Source: an uncultured Pseudomonadota bacterium | GTDB lineage: Bacteria > Pseudomonadota > Gammaproteobacteria > Burkholderiales > SG8-39 | Assembly (NCBI GenBank): GCA_903909415.1 | Contig: CAIVVS010000283.1 | Span: 1 to 62,690 of the forward strand | Length of the DNA stretch: 62,690 nt | Reading direction: 5' to 3' | In this document: piece by piece, positions 1 through 9,103 of the stretch | How the letters are laid out: each line of letters starts with the position of its first letter | Numbering within the stretch: position 1 is the first letter of the stretch | Translations under genes and position numbers: made by a program | Notes under the pieces: generated by a model | Databases searched by the model: none | What the model saw: only the letters and a program-made list of their open reading frames with translations | What the model was told of the DNA's origin: nothing

Positions 1-413
1 GGGTAGTAGGGCGTGAGGTCCATGCCGCCGCCGAACCACCAGACCGGCGCCTCGCCCGGGCGCGTGGCGACGAAGAAGCGCACGTTCATGTGCACTGTCG
101 GGACATGCGGGTTGCGCGGATGCAGCACCAGCGACACGCCCATCGCCTCGAACGCGCGGCCGGCGATCTGGCCGCGCGAGGCCGAGGCCGACGCGGGCAG
201 CTTGTCGCCGCGCACGTGCGAGAAGCCCACGCCGCCGCGCTCGAAGACATTGCCTTCCTCGATGATGCGGGTGGTGCCGCCGCCGCCCTCGGGCCGCTCC
301 CATGCGTCGCGGCGGAAGCTGCCGCCGTCGACTTTCTCCAGCGCAGCCACGATGCGTTCCTGCAAGCCGGTGAGGTAGTCGCGCACCGGCTTGATGTCGA
401 ACTGGCTGTCCAT
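1..413 (-). CDS. hemF: Coproporphyrinogen III oxidase, aerobic (N-terminal part)
   Basis: Oxygen-dependent decarboxylation of coproporphyrinogen III to protoporphyrinogen IX in cytosolic heme synthesis. About 137 residues are present; the gene runs off the left edge of the window. The family's N-terminal signature is readable: [14 protein letters not shown] near the start, then [33 protein letters not shown], and VHMNVRFFV followed by [14 protein letters not shown] at the edge. The ATG is only 5 bases after the purD stop, so it is probably co-transcribed as the last visible gene of a purH-purD-hemF run. Identity is firm; the C-terminal active-site half cannot be checked. Confidence 0.95.
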   Translation of the reverse strand, partial: MDSQFDIKPVRDYLTGLQERIVAALEKVDGGSFRRDAWERPEGGGGTTRIIEEGNVFERGGVGFSHVRGDKLPASASASRGQIAGRAFEAMGVSLVLHPRNPHVPTVHMNVRFFVATRPGEAPVWWFGGGMDLTPYY

Positions 414-418
414 GCCTG

Positions 419-1690
419 CTAGCCCTTGCGGATGGCCCGGTGGCCGATGTCGCTGCGGTACTGCATGCCCTGCATGCGCACGCCGTCCATCGCCTGGTAG
501 GCGCGGCGTTGCGCCATCTTGATCGAGTCGCCCAGCGCGGTGACGCACAGCACCCGCCCGCCCTGCGCGGTCAGCTTGCCATGGGTCAGCGCGGTGCCGG
601 CATGGAACACCTTCATGTCTGGCTCGGAAGGGGGTAACTGGCTGATTTCGCTTCCCTTTTTTGGCGCCTCCGGGTAGCCCTCGGCGGCCACGACGATGCC
701 CAGCGCGGCGCGCCGGTCCCAGTCCGCCTGGGCCTGGTCCAGCCGCCCGTCGATGGCGGCATCCAGCAACTCATGCAGGTCGCTCTTCAAGCGCATCAGG
801 ATGGGCTGGGTTTCCGGGTCGCCCAGGCGGCAATTGAACTCCAGCACCTTGGGCGTTCCCTCGGCGTTGATCATCAGGCCGGCATACAGGAAGCCGGTGT
901 ACGGATGCCCATCGCGCGCCATGCCGGTGAGTACCGGTTGGATCACCTCGCGCACCACGCGCGCATGCAGCGCCGGGGTCACCACCGGCGCCGGCGAGTA
1001 GGCGCCCATGCCGCCGGTGTTCGGGCCCATGTCGCCGTCGAGCAGGCGCTTGTGGTCCTGGCTGGTCGCCAGCGGCAGCACGTTCTTGCCGTCGCACATC
1101 ACGATGAAGCTGGCTTCCTCGCCGTCGAGGAACTCCTCGATCACCACGCGCGCGCCGGCCGCGCCCATCGAGCCGCCGACCAGCATCGCGTCGATCGCGG
1201 CATGCGCCTCGGCGGCGTCCATCGCCACCACCACGCCCTTGCCGGCGGCCAGGCCGTCGGCCTTGACCACGATGGGCGCGCCCATGCGGTCCACGTAGTC
1301 ATGCGCGGCGCGCGCATCCTCGAAGGCGGCGTAGGCGCCGGTCGGGATGTGGTTGCGGACCATGAATTCCTTGGCGAACTGCTTGGAGCTCTCGAGCATG
1401 GCGCAGGCGCGCGTCGGCCCGAAGATGCGCAGGCCCGCGGCGCGGAAGGCGTCCACCACGCCCTCGGCCAGCGGCGCCTCCGGACCGACCACGGTGAGCT
1501 GGATGGATTCGCGCTGCGCGAACGCGAGCAGCTCGGCGGTGCCGGACAGGTCCACGTTCTCCAGCCCGGGCTCGGTGGCGGTGCCGCCGTTGCCCGGCGC
1601 GACGTAGACCACCTGGACCCGCGGACTCTGCGCCAGGCGCCAGGCTATCGCGTGTTCCCGGCCGCCCGATCCGATCACCATCAGTTTCAC
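419..1690 (-). CDS. purD: Phosphoribosylamine--glycine ligase (GARS)
   Basis: Second step of purine synthesis: ATP-dependent joining of glycine to phosphoribosylamine. The 423-residue length is standard. The N-terminus has the family pattern [15 protein letters not shown], and an ATP-grasp domain follows ([16 protein letters not shown] around 140-155; GFLYAGLMI and [12 protein letters not shown] around 265-295). The start is a GTG at 1690, chosen because it gives the usual MKLxVIGxGGREHA register and has a GGGGAG ribosome site about 8 bases upstream; an ATG lies three codons inside. It sits between purH and hemF on the same strand, consistent with a purine operon. Confidence 0.97.
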   Translation of the reverse strand: MKLMVIGSGGREHAIAWRLAQSPRVQVVYVAPGNGGTATEPGLENVDLSGTAELLAFAQRESIQLTVVGPEAPLAEGVVDAFRAAGLRIFGPTRACAMLESSKQFAKEFMVRNHIPTGAYAAFEDARAAHDYVDRMGAPIVVKADGLAAGKGVVVAMDAAEAHAAIDAMLVGGSMGAAGARVVIEEFLDGEEASFIVMCDGKNVLPLATSQDHKRLLDGDMGPNTGGMGAYSPAPVVTPALHARVVREVIQPVLTGMARDGHPYTGFLYAGLMINAEGTPKVLEFNCRLGDPETQPILMRLKSDLHELLDAAIDGRLDQAQADWDRRAALGIVVAAEGYPEAPKKGSEISQLPPSEPDMKVFHAGTALTHGKLTAQGGRVLCVTALGDSIKMAQRRAYQAMDGVRMQGMQYRSDIGHRAIRKG

Positions 1691-1744
1691 CGGCGCTGCT
1701 CCCCGTGTTCCAAGATATGCCTTGCGGCCTGCTGATCGGCTGGC

Positions 1745-3313
1745 TCAGTGCCTGAAGTGGCGCACGCCGGAAAACAGCATCGAGACGCCCAGTTCGTCGG
1801 CTGCCGCGATCACCTCGTCGTCGCGCACGCTGCCGCCCGGCTGGATGATGGCGCGCGCGCCGGCCTGCGCCACCACCTCCACGCCGTCGCGGAACGGGAA
1901 GAATGCGTCCGAGGCGACCACCGAGCCGGCGAGCGTCAGCCCGGCGTTCTGCGCCTTGATCGAGGCGATGCGCGCGCTGTCGACGCGGCTCATCTGTCCC
2001 GCGCCCACGCCCAGCGTGCGGCCGCCGGAGCAGAACACGATGGCGTTGGACTTCACGTACTTGGCCACGCGCCACGCGAACAGCAGGTCCTGCATCTGCT
2101 GTGCATCCGGCGCCAGCTTGGTCACGCAGCGCAGTTCCGTGCCGGCGACGTTGCGCGAGTCCGGCGACTGCACCAGCAGGCCACCGCCGACGCGCTTGAA
2201 GTCGCGCAGGTTGTCCCCGTCCAGAAGCGGCACCTCCAGCAGCCGCACGTTGGCCTTCGCGGCGAAGGCCCCGCGTGCGCCGGCCGAATAGGACGGGGCG
2301 ATCACCACCTCGACGAACTGCTTCGCCACCGCCTGCGCTGCATCGGCGTCCAGTTCGCGGTTGAAGGCGATGATCCCGCCGAAGGCGGAGGTCGGATCGG
2401 TGGCGAAAGCGCCCTGGTACGCAGCCAGCGCCGTGGGCGCGACTGCCACGCCGCAGGGGTTGGCGTGCTTGATGATCACGCAGGCGGCCTGCCCGCGCGC
2501 CATGCTCTTCACGCATTCCCAGGCCGCATCGGCGTCGGCGATGTTGTTGTAGGACAGTTCCTTGCCCTGGAGCTGGCGGTAGCCGGCGAGCATCCCGGGC
2601 GCGGGAGATTCATCGCGGTAGAACGCCGCCCATTGGTGCGGGTTCTCGCCGTAGCGCAGGTCCTGCAGCTTGGAGAACTGCAGCGTCAGGCTGCCGGGCG
2701 CCTTGCCGGGGCGCCCCTCGGCATCGAGGCCGGTCAGGTAGTTGCTCACCGCGGCGTCATAGGCGGCGGTGTGGGCGAAGGCCTTGGCCGCGAGCGCGAA
2801 GCGGGTCGCATCCCCGATGCCTCCGTCGCGCTCGAGCTCTTCCAGCACGCAGGCGTAGTCTGCGGGGTCGGTGATGATGGCGACGCCGCCGTGGTTCTTC
2901 GCCGCGGCGCGGACCATCGCCGGGCCGCCGATGTCGATGTTCTCGATCGCGTCCTCCAGCGAGCAGCCGGGGCGCGCGATGGTTTCCCGGAACGGGTAGA
3001 GGTTGACCGCGACCAGGTCTATCGGCGCGATGCCGGCACCGGCCAGCGCGGACATGTGTTCCGGCAGGTCGCGCCGCGCGAGGATGCCGCCGTGCACCTT
3101 GGGATGCAGGGTCTTCACGCGCCCGTCCAGCATTTCGGGGAAGCCGGTGACCTCGGCCACCTCGGTCACCTTGATGCCGGCGGCCGACAGCGCCTTGGCC
3201 GTGCCGCCCGTGGACAGGATCAACGCGCCGCGCGCCGCCAAGGCGCGGGCGAAGGCCTCGACGCCGGTCTTGTCCGACACGCTGAGGAGCGCGCGCCGGA
3301 CCGGGGTCAGCAT
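1745..3313 (-). CDS. purH: Bifunctional AICAR transformylase / IMP cyclohydrolase
   Basis: Catalyses the last two steps of IMP synthesis, formyl transfer to AICAR and ring closure. 522 residues, full length. The N-terminal MGS-like cyclohydrolase domain shows [21 protein letters not shown] and a phosphate-binding [13 protein letters not shown]. The C-terminal transformylase contains the catalytic [12 protein letters not shown] segment, then [26 protein letters not shown] and a closing FSGVRHFRH. It lies 16 bases after fis and 54 bases before purD on the same strand. The fis-purH order is common in betaproteobacteria. Confidence 0.98.
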   Translation of the reverse strand: MLTPVRRALLSVSDKTGVEAFARALAARGALILSTGGTAKALSAAGIKVTEVAEVTGFPEMLDGRVKTLHPKVHGGILARRDLPEHMSALAGAGIAPIDLVAVNLYPFRETIARPGCSLEDAIENIDIGGPAMVRAAAKNHGGVAIITDPADYACVLEELERDGGIGDATRFALAAKAFAHTAAYDAAVSNYLTGLDAEGRPGKAPGSLTLQFSKLQDLRYGENPHQWAAFYRDESPAPGMLAGYRQLQGKELSYNNIADADAAWECVKSMARGQAACVIIKHANPCGVAVAPTALAAYQGAFATDPTSAFGGIIAFNRELDADAAQAVAKQFVEVVIAPSYSAGARGAFAAKANVRLLEVPLLDGDNLRDFKRVGGGLLVQSPDSRNVAGTELRCVTKLAPDAQQMQDLLFAWRVAKYVKSNAIVFCSGGRTLGVGAGQMSRVDSARIASIKAQNAGLTLAGSVVASDAFFPFRDGVEVVAQAGARAIIQPGGSVRDDEVIAAADELGVSMLFSGVRHFRH

Positions 3314-3329
3314 CGCGTGCGTCCCATGC

Positions 3330-3572
3330 TCAGGCCTTGATCTTCAGCAGCTGCAGCTTCTTGCGCAGCGTGTTGCGGTTGATGCCCAGCATCTCGGCCG
3401 CGACCGTCTGGTTACCCTCGGCCTTGTGCAGCACCGCCTCGATCATCGGCCGCTCGACGTTGTTCAGAACCATGTCGTAGATCGCCCGCGGCTTGGCACC
3501 GTCGAGGTCCTTGAAGTAACGCTCGAGAGAGCGCCTGACGCTGTCGGCGATCTCGTTGGTGTGCGATCTCAT
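3330..3572 (-). CDS. fis: Fis-family nucleoid-associated DNA-binding protein
   Basis: Small dimeric DNA-bending regulator of rRNA, growth-phase and recombination functions. 80 residues from the ATG at 3572, which overlaps the dusB stop as ATGA and has GGAGGAA upstream; an in-frame GTG 24 bases earlier lies inside dusB and is less likely. The C-terminal helix-turn-helix is intact: [20 protein letters not shown], followed by KLQLLKIKA. The N-terminal half ([15 protein letters not shown]) is the shorter beta-proteobacterial form. Coupling to dusB matches the conserved dusB-fis operon, so expression probably depends on the dusB promoter. Confidence 0.96.
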   Translation of the reverse strand: MRSHTNEIADSVRRSLERYFKDLDGAKPRAIYDMVLNNVERPMIEAVLHKAEGNQTVAAEMLGINRNTLRKKLQLLKIKA

Positions 3573-4576
3573 GCTGCAAGTTCCTCCTGGTAGCACAGGC
3601 GGTCTGCCTGACGTGCCAGTTGTTCGAAAAAGCCGTCCACCGCCGCGAGTTGCTCGTCGCAGCGGTCCAGGCGGTTCATGGTCTGCCGGAACGCCGCAGC
3701 GCCGGCCAGGCCGCGCGTGTACCAGGCGATGTGCTTGCGTGCGACGCGCACGCCGGTGTCGCTGCCGTAGAGCGCGTACAGGTCAGCTAGGTGCTGCACC
3801 AGCACCTCGTGGATCTCCGCCACCAGCGGCGGCGCGAGCTGCTCGCCGGTCGCGAGGAAATGCTCGATCTCGCGGAATATCCACGGACGGCCCTGCGCGG
3901 CGCGGCCGATCATCACGCCGTCCGCGCCGGTCAGGCGCAGCACGTCGCGCGCGCGCTGCGGCGAGTCGATGTCGCCGTTGGCGATCACCGGCAGGCGGGT
4001 GGATTGCTTCACCTCGGCGATGGTGTCGTACTCGGCTTGGCCAGAAAAGCCGCAGGCACGGGTGCGGCCATGCAGCGAAAGCAGCTGCACTCCGGCGTCC
4101 TCGGCGATCTTCGCGACGCGCACCGCGTTGCGGTTGGTGGTGTCCCAGCCGGTGCGGAACTTGAGCGTGACCGGCACGTCGACGGCGGCCACCACGGCCG
4201 CGACGATGCGCCCGACCAGCATCTCGTCGCGCAGCAGCGCCGAGCCAGCCGCCTTGTTGCAGACCTTCTTGGCCGGGCAGCCCATGTTGATGTCGATGAT
4301 CTGCGCGCCGCGACCTACGTTGTAGCGCGCGGCGTCGGCCATGCTCTCCGGGTCGCCGCCGGCGATCTGCACCGACACCGGTCCGGCTTCGCCCTCGTGG
4401 TTGCCGCGGCGCAGCGTCTTCTCGCTGCCACGCAACACGGCATTGGAGGCCATCATCTCGGAGACCGCGAGGCCGGCGCCGAAGCGCCTGCACAGCTTGC
4501 GGAACGACCGGTCCGTGACACCCGCCATCGGCGCAACGAACAGGTTGTTGCGCAATTCGTGTGCACCGATACGCAT
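3569..4576 (-). CDS. dusB: tRNA-dihydrouridine synthase B
   Basis: FMN-dependent reduction of uridines in the D-loop of tRNA. 335 residues, usual length. TIM-barrel signatures include NNLFVAPMAGVTDRSFRKLC at the N-terminus, SEMMAS, VQIAGGDPESMADAA, the catalytic-Cys loop NMGCPAKKVCNKAAGSALL, TLKFRTGWD and GADGVMIGRAAQGRPWIF. The last codons overlap the fis start. A TATAGT -10 element at 4621-4626 (minus strand) is the likely promoter of dusB-fis, with three short direct repeats just upstream of it. Confidence 0.97.
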   Translation of the reverse strand: MRIGAHELRNNLFVAPMAGVTDRSFRKLCRRFGAGLAVSEMMASNAVLRGSEKTLRRGNHEGEAGPVSVQIAGGDPESMADAARYNVGRGAQIIDINMGCPAKKVCNKAAGSALLRDEMLVGRIVAAVVAAVDVPVTLKFRTGWDTTNRNAVRVAKIAEDAGVQLLSLHGRTRACGFSGQAEYDTIAEVKQSTRLPVIANGDIDSPQRARDVLRLTGADGVMIGRAAQGRPWIFREIEHFLATGEQLAPPLVAEIHEVLVQHLADLYALYGSDTGVRVARKHIAWYTRGLAGAAAFRQTMNRLDRCDEQLAAVDGFFEQLARQADRLCYQEELAA

Positions 4577-4620
4577 GGAAGTTGAACGGGGTTCCGGGGG
4601 AACGGGGCGGCGGGAGGCGA

Positions 4621-4626
4621 ACTATA
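4621..4626 (-). promoter_or_regulatory. Candidate -10 element of dusB-fis
   Basis: On the minus strand this reads TATAGT, about 45 bases before the dusB ATG. No good TTGACA-like -35 is seen at 16-18 bases (TTTTCC at best). That would fit an activator-dependent promoter using the direct repeats at 4643-4690. Inference only. Confidence 0.4.
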
Positions 4627-4642
4627 CCCAAACGCGCCAAGT

Positions 4643-4690
4643 GGGAAAAGTGCCCTTGCGGGAAAAGTGCCCCTGGCGGAAAGGTGCGCC
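4643..4690 (-). repeat. Three short direct repeats upstream of dusB
   Basis: The plus strand carries GGGAAAAGTGCCC at 4643-4655, an exact second copy at 4660-4672, and a degenerate third copy (GGAAAGGTGCGCC) at about 4678-4690, with a period near 17 bases. The block begins about 17 bases upstream of the putative dusB -10 and overlaps where the -35 should be. It could be a regulator-binding array or chance local duplication in the 186-base intergenic region. Confidence 0.6.
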
Positions 4691-4762
4691 GGGGGAAGGA
4701 TGCGCGTGCCGCTTTCCCAGACGATCCACGCTCCGCTCGCTTGACCCGTGCATGGGCACGTG

Positions 4763-5902
4763 TTACGGAAATGCCCGTGTCCCCAGCATCATGTGCCTGG
4801 CGAGCGAGCGCCGGGCCGGCGCGAGCATGTCCAGCGCGGCGAGCGCCGCGCCCCGCGCAACGGCGGCCGGCGGGGCCGACAAGCCGAACAGCGTGACCAG
4901 CGCGTCCGTTCCGCCCATGGCCCAGGCGCGGTCGGCCGTGCGTGAGTCCCGGTACCGCGCGCAGAAGTCCCCGTCACCGAGCGCCTGCGGCGCGCAGTCC
5001 AGCACCGCGCGCGCGAGCATGGCGCAGTCGCGCAGCCCCAGGTTCAAGCCCTGTCCGGCGACCGGGTGCAGCGCCTGCGCGGCGTTCGCGATCGCGATCA
5101 CGCCGCCCTCGGCGACGTCCGAGCGCCAGCGCAATGACAGTGGGTGGGCGGCGCGGGCGCTCACGGCGTCAAGGCGACCGAGCCTGCCGCCGAATGCGGC
5201 GCCGAGCTGCGCAAGGAAGCGTTCGTCGCCCGCATCCATCAGTTGCCGCGCGCGGGCATCGCCCACGCACCAGACAAGGGCGTGTTGCGCGCCCCATGGC
5301 AGCAGGGCCAGCGGGCCTTCCTGGGTGAATCGTTCGAAGGCCATGCCGGGTACGGCGCCCGTGGAACCCACGACGCCGACGATCGCCGTTTGTCCGTAGG
5401 TGCGGAGCCGGTCCATGTGCTCCCCCCCATCGGCGAGCACCAGCAGGCGCGAGCGCGCGGTGCGCGGGCGCCCGGCATCCTCCAGTTCCAGTTGCCAGTC
5501 CCCTGGACGGCCCCGCCAGCGCTGCAGCCGGCCCTCCACCGCGTGGCGGTCGCCGTGCGTTGCGACCTGCAACCGCAGCGATGCCTGTATGCGGTCCAGG
5601 GTGCTGACGTAGCCCAGGGCCGGCAGGCCGTGGTCGGCGGCGCACATCAGCGTGCGTCCGAAACGGCCCTTGTGCGACACGTGGACTGACTCGATCGCGC
5701 TGGCATCCGCGGCGACCTGCGGCCAGGCGCCGAGCCCCCCGAGCAGTTGCCTGCTGCCCCATGAGAGCGCGATAGGGCGCGCGTCGCCCGGTGTACCGGA
5801 GTGCACGTGGAGCAGGGACAGGCCGCGCCCGGCGAGCATGGCCGCGAGCGCGTGGCCGGCAGCGCCGCCCCCGGCGATGGCGACGTCGTAGGTGCTTTGC
5901 AT
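4763..5902 (-). CDS. ubiH: UbiH-type FAD monooxygenase of ubiquinone synthesis
   Basis: Predicted aromatic-ring hydroxylase of ubiquinone synthesis (C1 hydroxylation in the E. coli UbiH case). 379 residues from the ATG at 5902; an in-frame longer reading would run into pepP. Seen: Rossmann FAD motif AIAGGGAAGHALAAML at the N-terminus, the LVLADGG (DG) motif in the middle, and NAAQALHPVAGQGLNLGLRD near the end. The asparagine in NAAQ, in place of the GD of related hydroxylases, is characteristic of UbiH and is not a defect. It lies 11 bases after pepP in the amgK-murU-pepP-ubiH run. A UbiF/UbiM-like relative lies at 33155. Confidence 0.85.
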   Translation of the reverse strand: MQSTYDVAIAGGGAAGHALAAMLAGRGLSLLHVHSGTPGDARPIALSWGSRQLLGGLGAWPQVAADASAIESVHVSHKGRFGRTLMCAADHGLPALGYVSTLDRIQASLRLQVATHGDRHAVEGRLQRWRGRPGDWQLELEDAGRPRTARSRLLVLADGGEHMDRLRTYGQTAIVGVVGSTGAVPGMAFERFTQEGPLALLPWGAQHALVWCVGDARARQLMDAGDERFLAQLGAAFGGRLGRLDAVSARAAHPLSLRWRSDVAEGGVIAIANAAQALHPVAGQGLNLGLRDCAMLARAVLDCAPQALGDGDFCARYRDSRTADRAWAMGGTDALVTLFGLSAPPAAVARGAALAALDMLAPARRSLARHMMLGTRAFP

Positions 5903-5913
5903 GCCGCCGCGCC

Positions 5914-7251
5914 TCAGCGCGCGCCGCCCGCCATCAAGGCTTCGATGTCGGCGGCGGTCTTGACCGCGTCCCGGGTGATGACCTCGCACCCCGCACCGGT
6001 GACCAGCACGTCATCCTCGATGCGCACGCCGATGTTCCAGTACTCCTCCGGCACGCCCTCGCCCGGGCGGATGTAGCAGCCGGGTTCCACGGTGAGCGTC
6101 ATCCCCGGCTCCAGCGGCCGCCACTCGCCCGCCAGCTTGTACTCGCCCACGTCATGCACGTCCAGGCCCAGCCAGTGGCCGGTGCGGTGCATGTAGAACT
6201 GGCGGTACGACCCGGACTGGATCACCTCGTCGATGCCGCCCTTGCACAATCCCAGGTCGATGAATCCCTGCGCCAGCACGCGCACGGCTGCGTCATGGGG
6301 GGCTTCCCACGGCACACCCGGACCGGTCGCGGCGATGGCCGCGTGCTGCGACGCGAGCACCAGGTCGTACACGGCGCGCTGCGGCTTGGTGAAGCGTCCG
6401 TTCACCGGGAAGGTGCGGGTGATGTCCGAGGCATAGCCGTCGAGTTCGCAACCCGCGTCGATCAGCAGCAGGTCGCCGTCGCGCAGCGTCGCGCTGTTGT
6501 CGCGGTAGTGCAGCACGCAGGCATTGGCTCCGGAGGCGACGATCGGCCAGTACGCGGGGAACTGCGCGCCATGGCGCCGAAACTCGTAGAGCAGCTCGGC
6601 TTCCAGCTCGTACTCCGCACCACCCGGCCGCGCCGCAAGCATGGCGCGGTGGTGCGCGCCCGAGGAGATCACGCCGGCGCGCCGCATCGTCGCGAGCTCC
6701 TCCTCATCCTTGCGAAGGCGCATCTCGTCCAGCGGCAGGCGCACGTCGTGGATCTGCGCGGGCGCGGTTACGCCGGTGCGCGACTGGGCGCGCACCGCAT
6801 TGATCCAGCCCAGCACCCGTGCGTCCCAGGCGGCGTCGGCGCCGGCGGCGAAGTGCACCGCAGGCTGGTTGGCCAGCAGCCGGGGCAGTTGCTCGTCCAG
6901 CGCGGCGATCGACCATGCCTCGTCCACGCCGAAACGCTCGCGCGCCGCCTCCGGCCCGAAACGGAATCCGTCCCACAGTTCCCGCTCGGGATGCTTCTCG
7001 CGGCAGAACAGGATGCTGCGAGGCGTGTCCCCGGCGACGATGACCAGCACCGCCTCGGGTTCGGGGAACCCGCTCAGGTACCAGAAGTAGCTGTCGTACC
7101 GGAAAAGGTAGTCGCTGTCCCGGTTGCGCAGCTTCTCAGCAGCAGTCGGGATGATCGCCACGCCGGCACCCAGCGCGCGGGCGAGTCGCTCGCGCCTTAG
7201 CTTGCGTGCGGTAAAGGCGTCGCTGGAATGGTCGGTGGCGTTCGTGGTCAT
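5914..7251 (-). CDS. pepP: Xaa-Pro aminopeptidase P
   Basis: Cytosolic dimetal (Mn) peptidase that removes an N-terminal residue preceding proline. 445 residues, usual for PepP. An N-terminal aminopeptidase-P domain (SDYLFRYDSYFWYLSGFPEP) is followed by the pita-bread M24 fold with all ligand segments: LLIDAGCELDGYASDITRTF (Asp, Asp), HRTGHWLGLDVHD (His), LTVEPGCYI (Glu) and GVRIEDDVLVT (Glu). It lies 11 bases before ubiH, the same pepP-ubiH pairing as in E. coli, and 30 bases after murU. Confidence 0.97.
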   Translation of the reverse strand: MTTNATDHSSDAFTARKLRRERLARALGAGVAIIPTAAEKLRNRDSDYLFRYDSYFWYLSGFPEPEAVLVIVAGDTPRSILFCREKHPERELWDGFRFGPEAARERFGVDEAWSIAALDEQLPRLLANQPAVHFAAGADAAWDARVLGWINAVRAQSRTGVTAPAQIHDVRLPLDEMRLRKDEEELATMRRAGVISSGAHHRAMLAARPGGAEYELEAELLYEFRRHGAQFPAYWPIVASGANACVLHYRDNSATLRDGDLLLIDAGCELDGYASDITRTFPVNGRFTKPQRAVYDLVLASQHAAIAATGPGVPWEAPHDAAVRVLAQGFIDLGLCKGGIDEVIQSGSYRQFYMHRTGHWLGLDVHDVGEYKLAGEWRPLEPGMTLTVEPGCYIRPGEGVPEEYWNIGVRIEDDVLVTGAGCEVITRDAVKTAADIEALMAGGAR

Positions 7252-7281
7252 GGCTGATTGTGGGGCGCGCGGGCGCGATGT

Positions 7282-7956
7282 TCAAGCACGGGTGGCAAGC
7301 AGCCGGTCCAGCTCGGCGAGGCGCTCGGGGGTGCCGATGTCGAGCCAGAGGCCGGCGTGCAGTTCGCCGCTGACCAGGCCGCCATCGATGGCGGTGCGCA
7401 GGCGGGGCGCCAGCTTCGCCTTCTCACCGGGCACGATACCGCGGAACAAGTCGGGCCGGTACACGCCGATGCCGGAGAAGGTGAACTTCGGCCCGTCGGC
7501 GAGGCTGACCAGCCCGTCGTGCAGCGCGAAGTCGCCGGCCGGATGGTGCCCGGGGTTGGGCACCAGCACCAGGTGGGCGAGCGACCCGGCTGCGAGCGCG
7601 CCGGACAGCCGTGAAAAATCGAAGTCGCTGTGCACGTCGCCGTTGGCGACGATGAAGGGGTGTGGGCCGAGGAGCGGCAGCGCCTTGGCGATGCCGCCGG
7701 CGGTTTCGAGCGCCTCGGCCTCGGGCGAGTAGCGCAGCGTCACGCCGAGCGCACTGCCGTCGCCCAGGGCGCGCTCGATCTCCGCGCCGAGGTGGGCGTG
7801 GTTGATCACGATCTCGGCCACGCCCGCGCGGCGCAGCGCCTCTATGGTCCGCGTGATCAGCGGCTTTCCGCCGGCCTTCAGCAGCGGCTTGGGGATGGTG
7901 TCGGTGAGCGGGCGCATGCGCTCGCCGCGACCGGCCGCGAGGATCATCGCCTTCAT
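7282..7956 (-). CDS. murU: N-acetylmuramate alpha-1-phosphate uridylyltransferase
   Basis: Sugar-nucleotide transferase that makes UDP-MurNAc from MurNAc-1-phosphate in the peptidoglycan-recycling bypass of UDP-MurNAc synthesis. 224 residues. The pyrophosphorylase signature [20 protein letters not shown] followed by [12 protein letters not shown] is at the N-terminus; [15 protein letters not shown] supplies the metal-binding Asp, and [10 protein letters not shown] closes the family pattern. The sequence alone resembles other NTP transferases (RmlA/GlmU class). The MurU assignment rests on the directly upstream amgK (22-base gap), as in Pseudomonas. Confidence 0.88.
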   Translation of the reverse strand: MKAMILAAGRGERMRPLTDTIPKPLLKAGGKPLITRTIEALRRAGVAEIVINHAHLGAEIERALGDGSALGVTLRYSPEAEALETAGGIAKALPLLGPHPFIVANGDVHSDFDFSRLSGALAAGSLAHLVLVPNPGHHPAGDFALHDGLVSLADGPKFTFSGIGVYRPDLFRGIVPGEKAKLAPRLRTAIDGGLVSGELHAGLWLDIGTPERLAELDRLLATRA

Positions 7957-7978
7957 GCCCGTTCCATCCCCGCGCGGC

Positions 7979-8977
7979 TCAGAACGTGTAGCCGGAGGGC
8001 GCGACCGAGCCGGTGTCCAGCTCCTCGAGCAATACGCCCAGCGGCCCCAGCTGCGAATAGCGCGCGCAGGCGCGGCGCAGGTAACGCATCACCAGCGGCT
8101 GGTCGTCAAGGTAGCCGCGCTTGCCGTCGCGCAGCGCGAGCCGCGCGAATATGCCAAGTACCTTCAGGTGGCGCTGCACGCCCATCCAGTCGAAGTCGCG
8201 GTAGAACTCGCCGAAGTCGGGCTGCACGGGCACGCCCGCGGCGCGCGCCGTTTCCCAGTGGCGCACGGCCCAGTCGATGACCTGCGGCTCCTGCCATTCG
8301 ACGTAGGCATCCCGCAGCAGCGATACAAGGTCGTAGGTCACCGGGCCGTACACCGCATCCTGGAAGTCGAGCACGCCGGGGTTGGGCCGGGCCACCATCA
8401 GGTTGCGGGAGTGGTAGTCGCGGTGCACGTACACGCGTGGCTGCGCGAGGTTGTTCTCGAGGATGCGTTCGAACGTGGTCATCAGCATGGCGCGCTCCTT
8501 CCCGGAGAGCTCGCGCCCGTGCTGCCGGGCGATGTACCAGTCGGGAAACAGCATCAGTTCGCGCAGCAGCACGGCGCGGTCGTACTCGGGCAGCACGCCG
8601 GGCCGGCTGGCCGCCTGCATGCACACCAGCGCGCCGATCGCGTCGCGGTAGAGCGGGTCGGGGTCGCTTGCCTTGACCGCGTCGAGGTAGGTGGTGGTGC
8701 CGAGGTCCGACAGCAGCAGGAAGCCCTGCGCGAAGTCCTCCGCATGCACCTCAGGCGCGTTCAGCCCCGCCTCGCGCAGCAGGGCGGCGATGCGCACGAA
8801 CGGACGGCAGTCCTCGTGCTCCGGGGGCGCGTCCATGACGATGCGCGTGCCGCCGCCGGCCAGGTGCGCGCGGAAGTAGCGGCGGAAGCTTGCGTCGCTC
8901 GAGGCCGGGGTCAGCCGGGCGCCCTGCAGCCCGCAGTCGGCGCGCAGCCAGTGTTCAAGTTGCTCGAGGCGATCCAT
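7979..8977 (-). CDS. amgK: Anomeric MurNAc/GlcNAc kinase
   Basis: Phosphorylates recovered MurNAc or GlcNAc at C1, feeding MurU. 332 residues with an aminoglycoside-phosphotransferase-like fold: [15 protein letters not shown] near the N-terminus, the catalytic loop [12 protein letters not shown] with [20 protein letters not shown], and a helical C-terminus. It is the first gene of the minus-strand amgK-murU-pepP-ubiH run and is divergent from lptD across 126 bases, a conserved arrangement in beta- and gammaproteobacteria. With anmK at 59852 it indicates an anabolic-type cell-wall recycling route. Confidence 0.88.
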   Translation of the reverse strand: MDRLEQLEHWLRADCGLQGARLTPASSDASFRRYFRAHLAGGGTRIVMDAPPEHEDCRPFVRIAALLREAGLNAPEVHAEDFAQGFLLLSDLGTTTYLDAVKASDPDPLYRDAIGALVCMQAASRPGVLPEYDRAVLLRELMLFPDWYIARQHGRELSGKERAMLMTTFERILENNLAQPRVYVHRDYHSRNLMVARPNPGVLDFQDAVYGPVTYDLVSLLRDAYVEWQEPQVIDWAVRHWETARAAGVPVQPDFGEFYRDFDWMGVQRHLKVLGIFARLALRDGKRGYLDDQPLVMRYLRRACARYSQLGPLGVLLEELDTGSVAPSGYTF

Positions 8978-9103
8978 GCTCGGGGCGGAATCCGTCCTGC
9001 TGCTGCCTCCGGGCGGTCCGGCGGATGCTCCGGCAAATTGCCTTTGGCGGCGATTTGTGCGATTTTAGCACCCCGCTCGCCGACTCTTTCCGCACTTCCC
9101 CAG

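Noticed and set aside
13..422. Two overlapping plus-strand frames at the left edge
   Set aside because: They are antisense to hemF, whose family motifs are clear on the minus strand.
773..1735. Long open frame on the plus strand opposite purD (320 codons)
   Set aside because: Antisense shadow created by high GC third positions; low-complexity Arg/His/Ala composition and no family signature, while purD on the other strand is certain. The same applies to similar long shadows opposite purH, lptD, surA, glyS, lnt and the island genes.
5041..5110. Apparent loss of the GD motif in UbiH (NAAQ)
   Set aside because: Asparagine at this place is the normal UbiH form, so it is not evidence of a broken enzyme.
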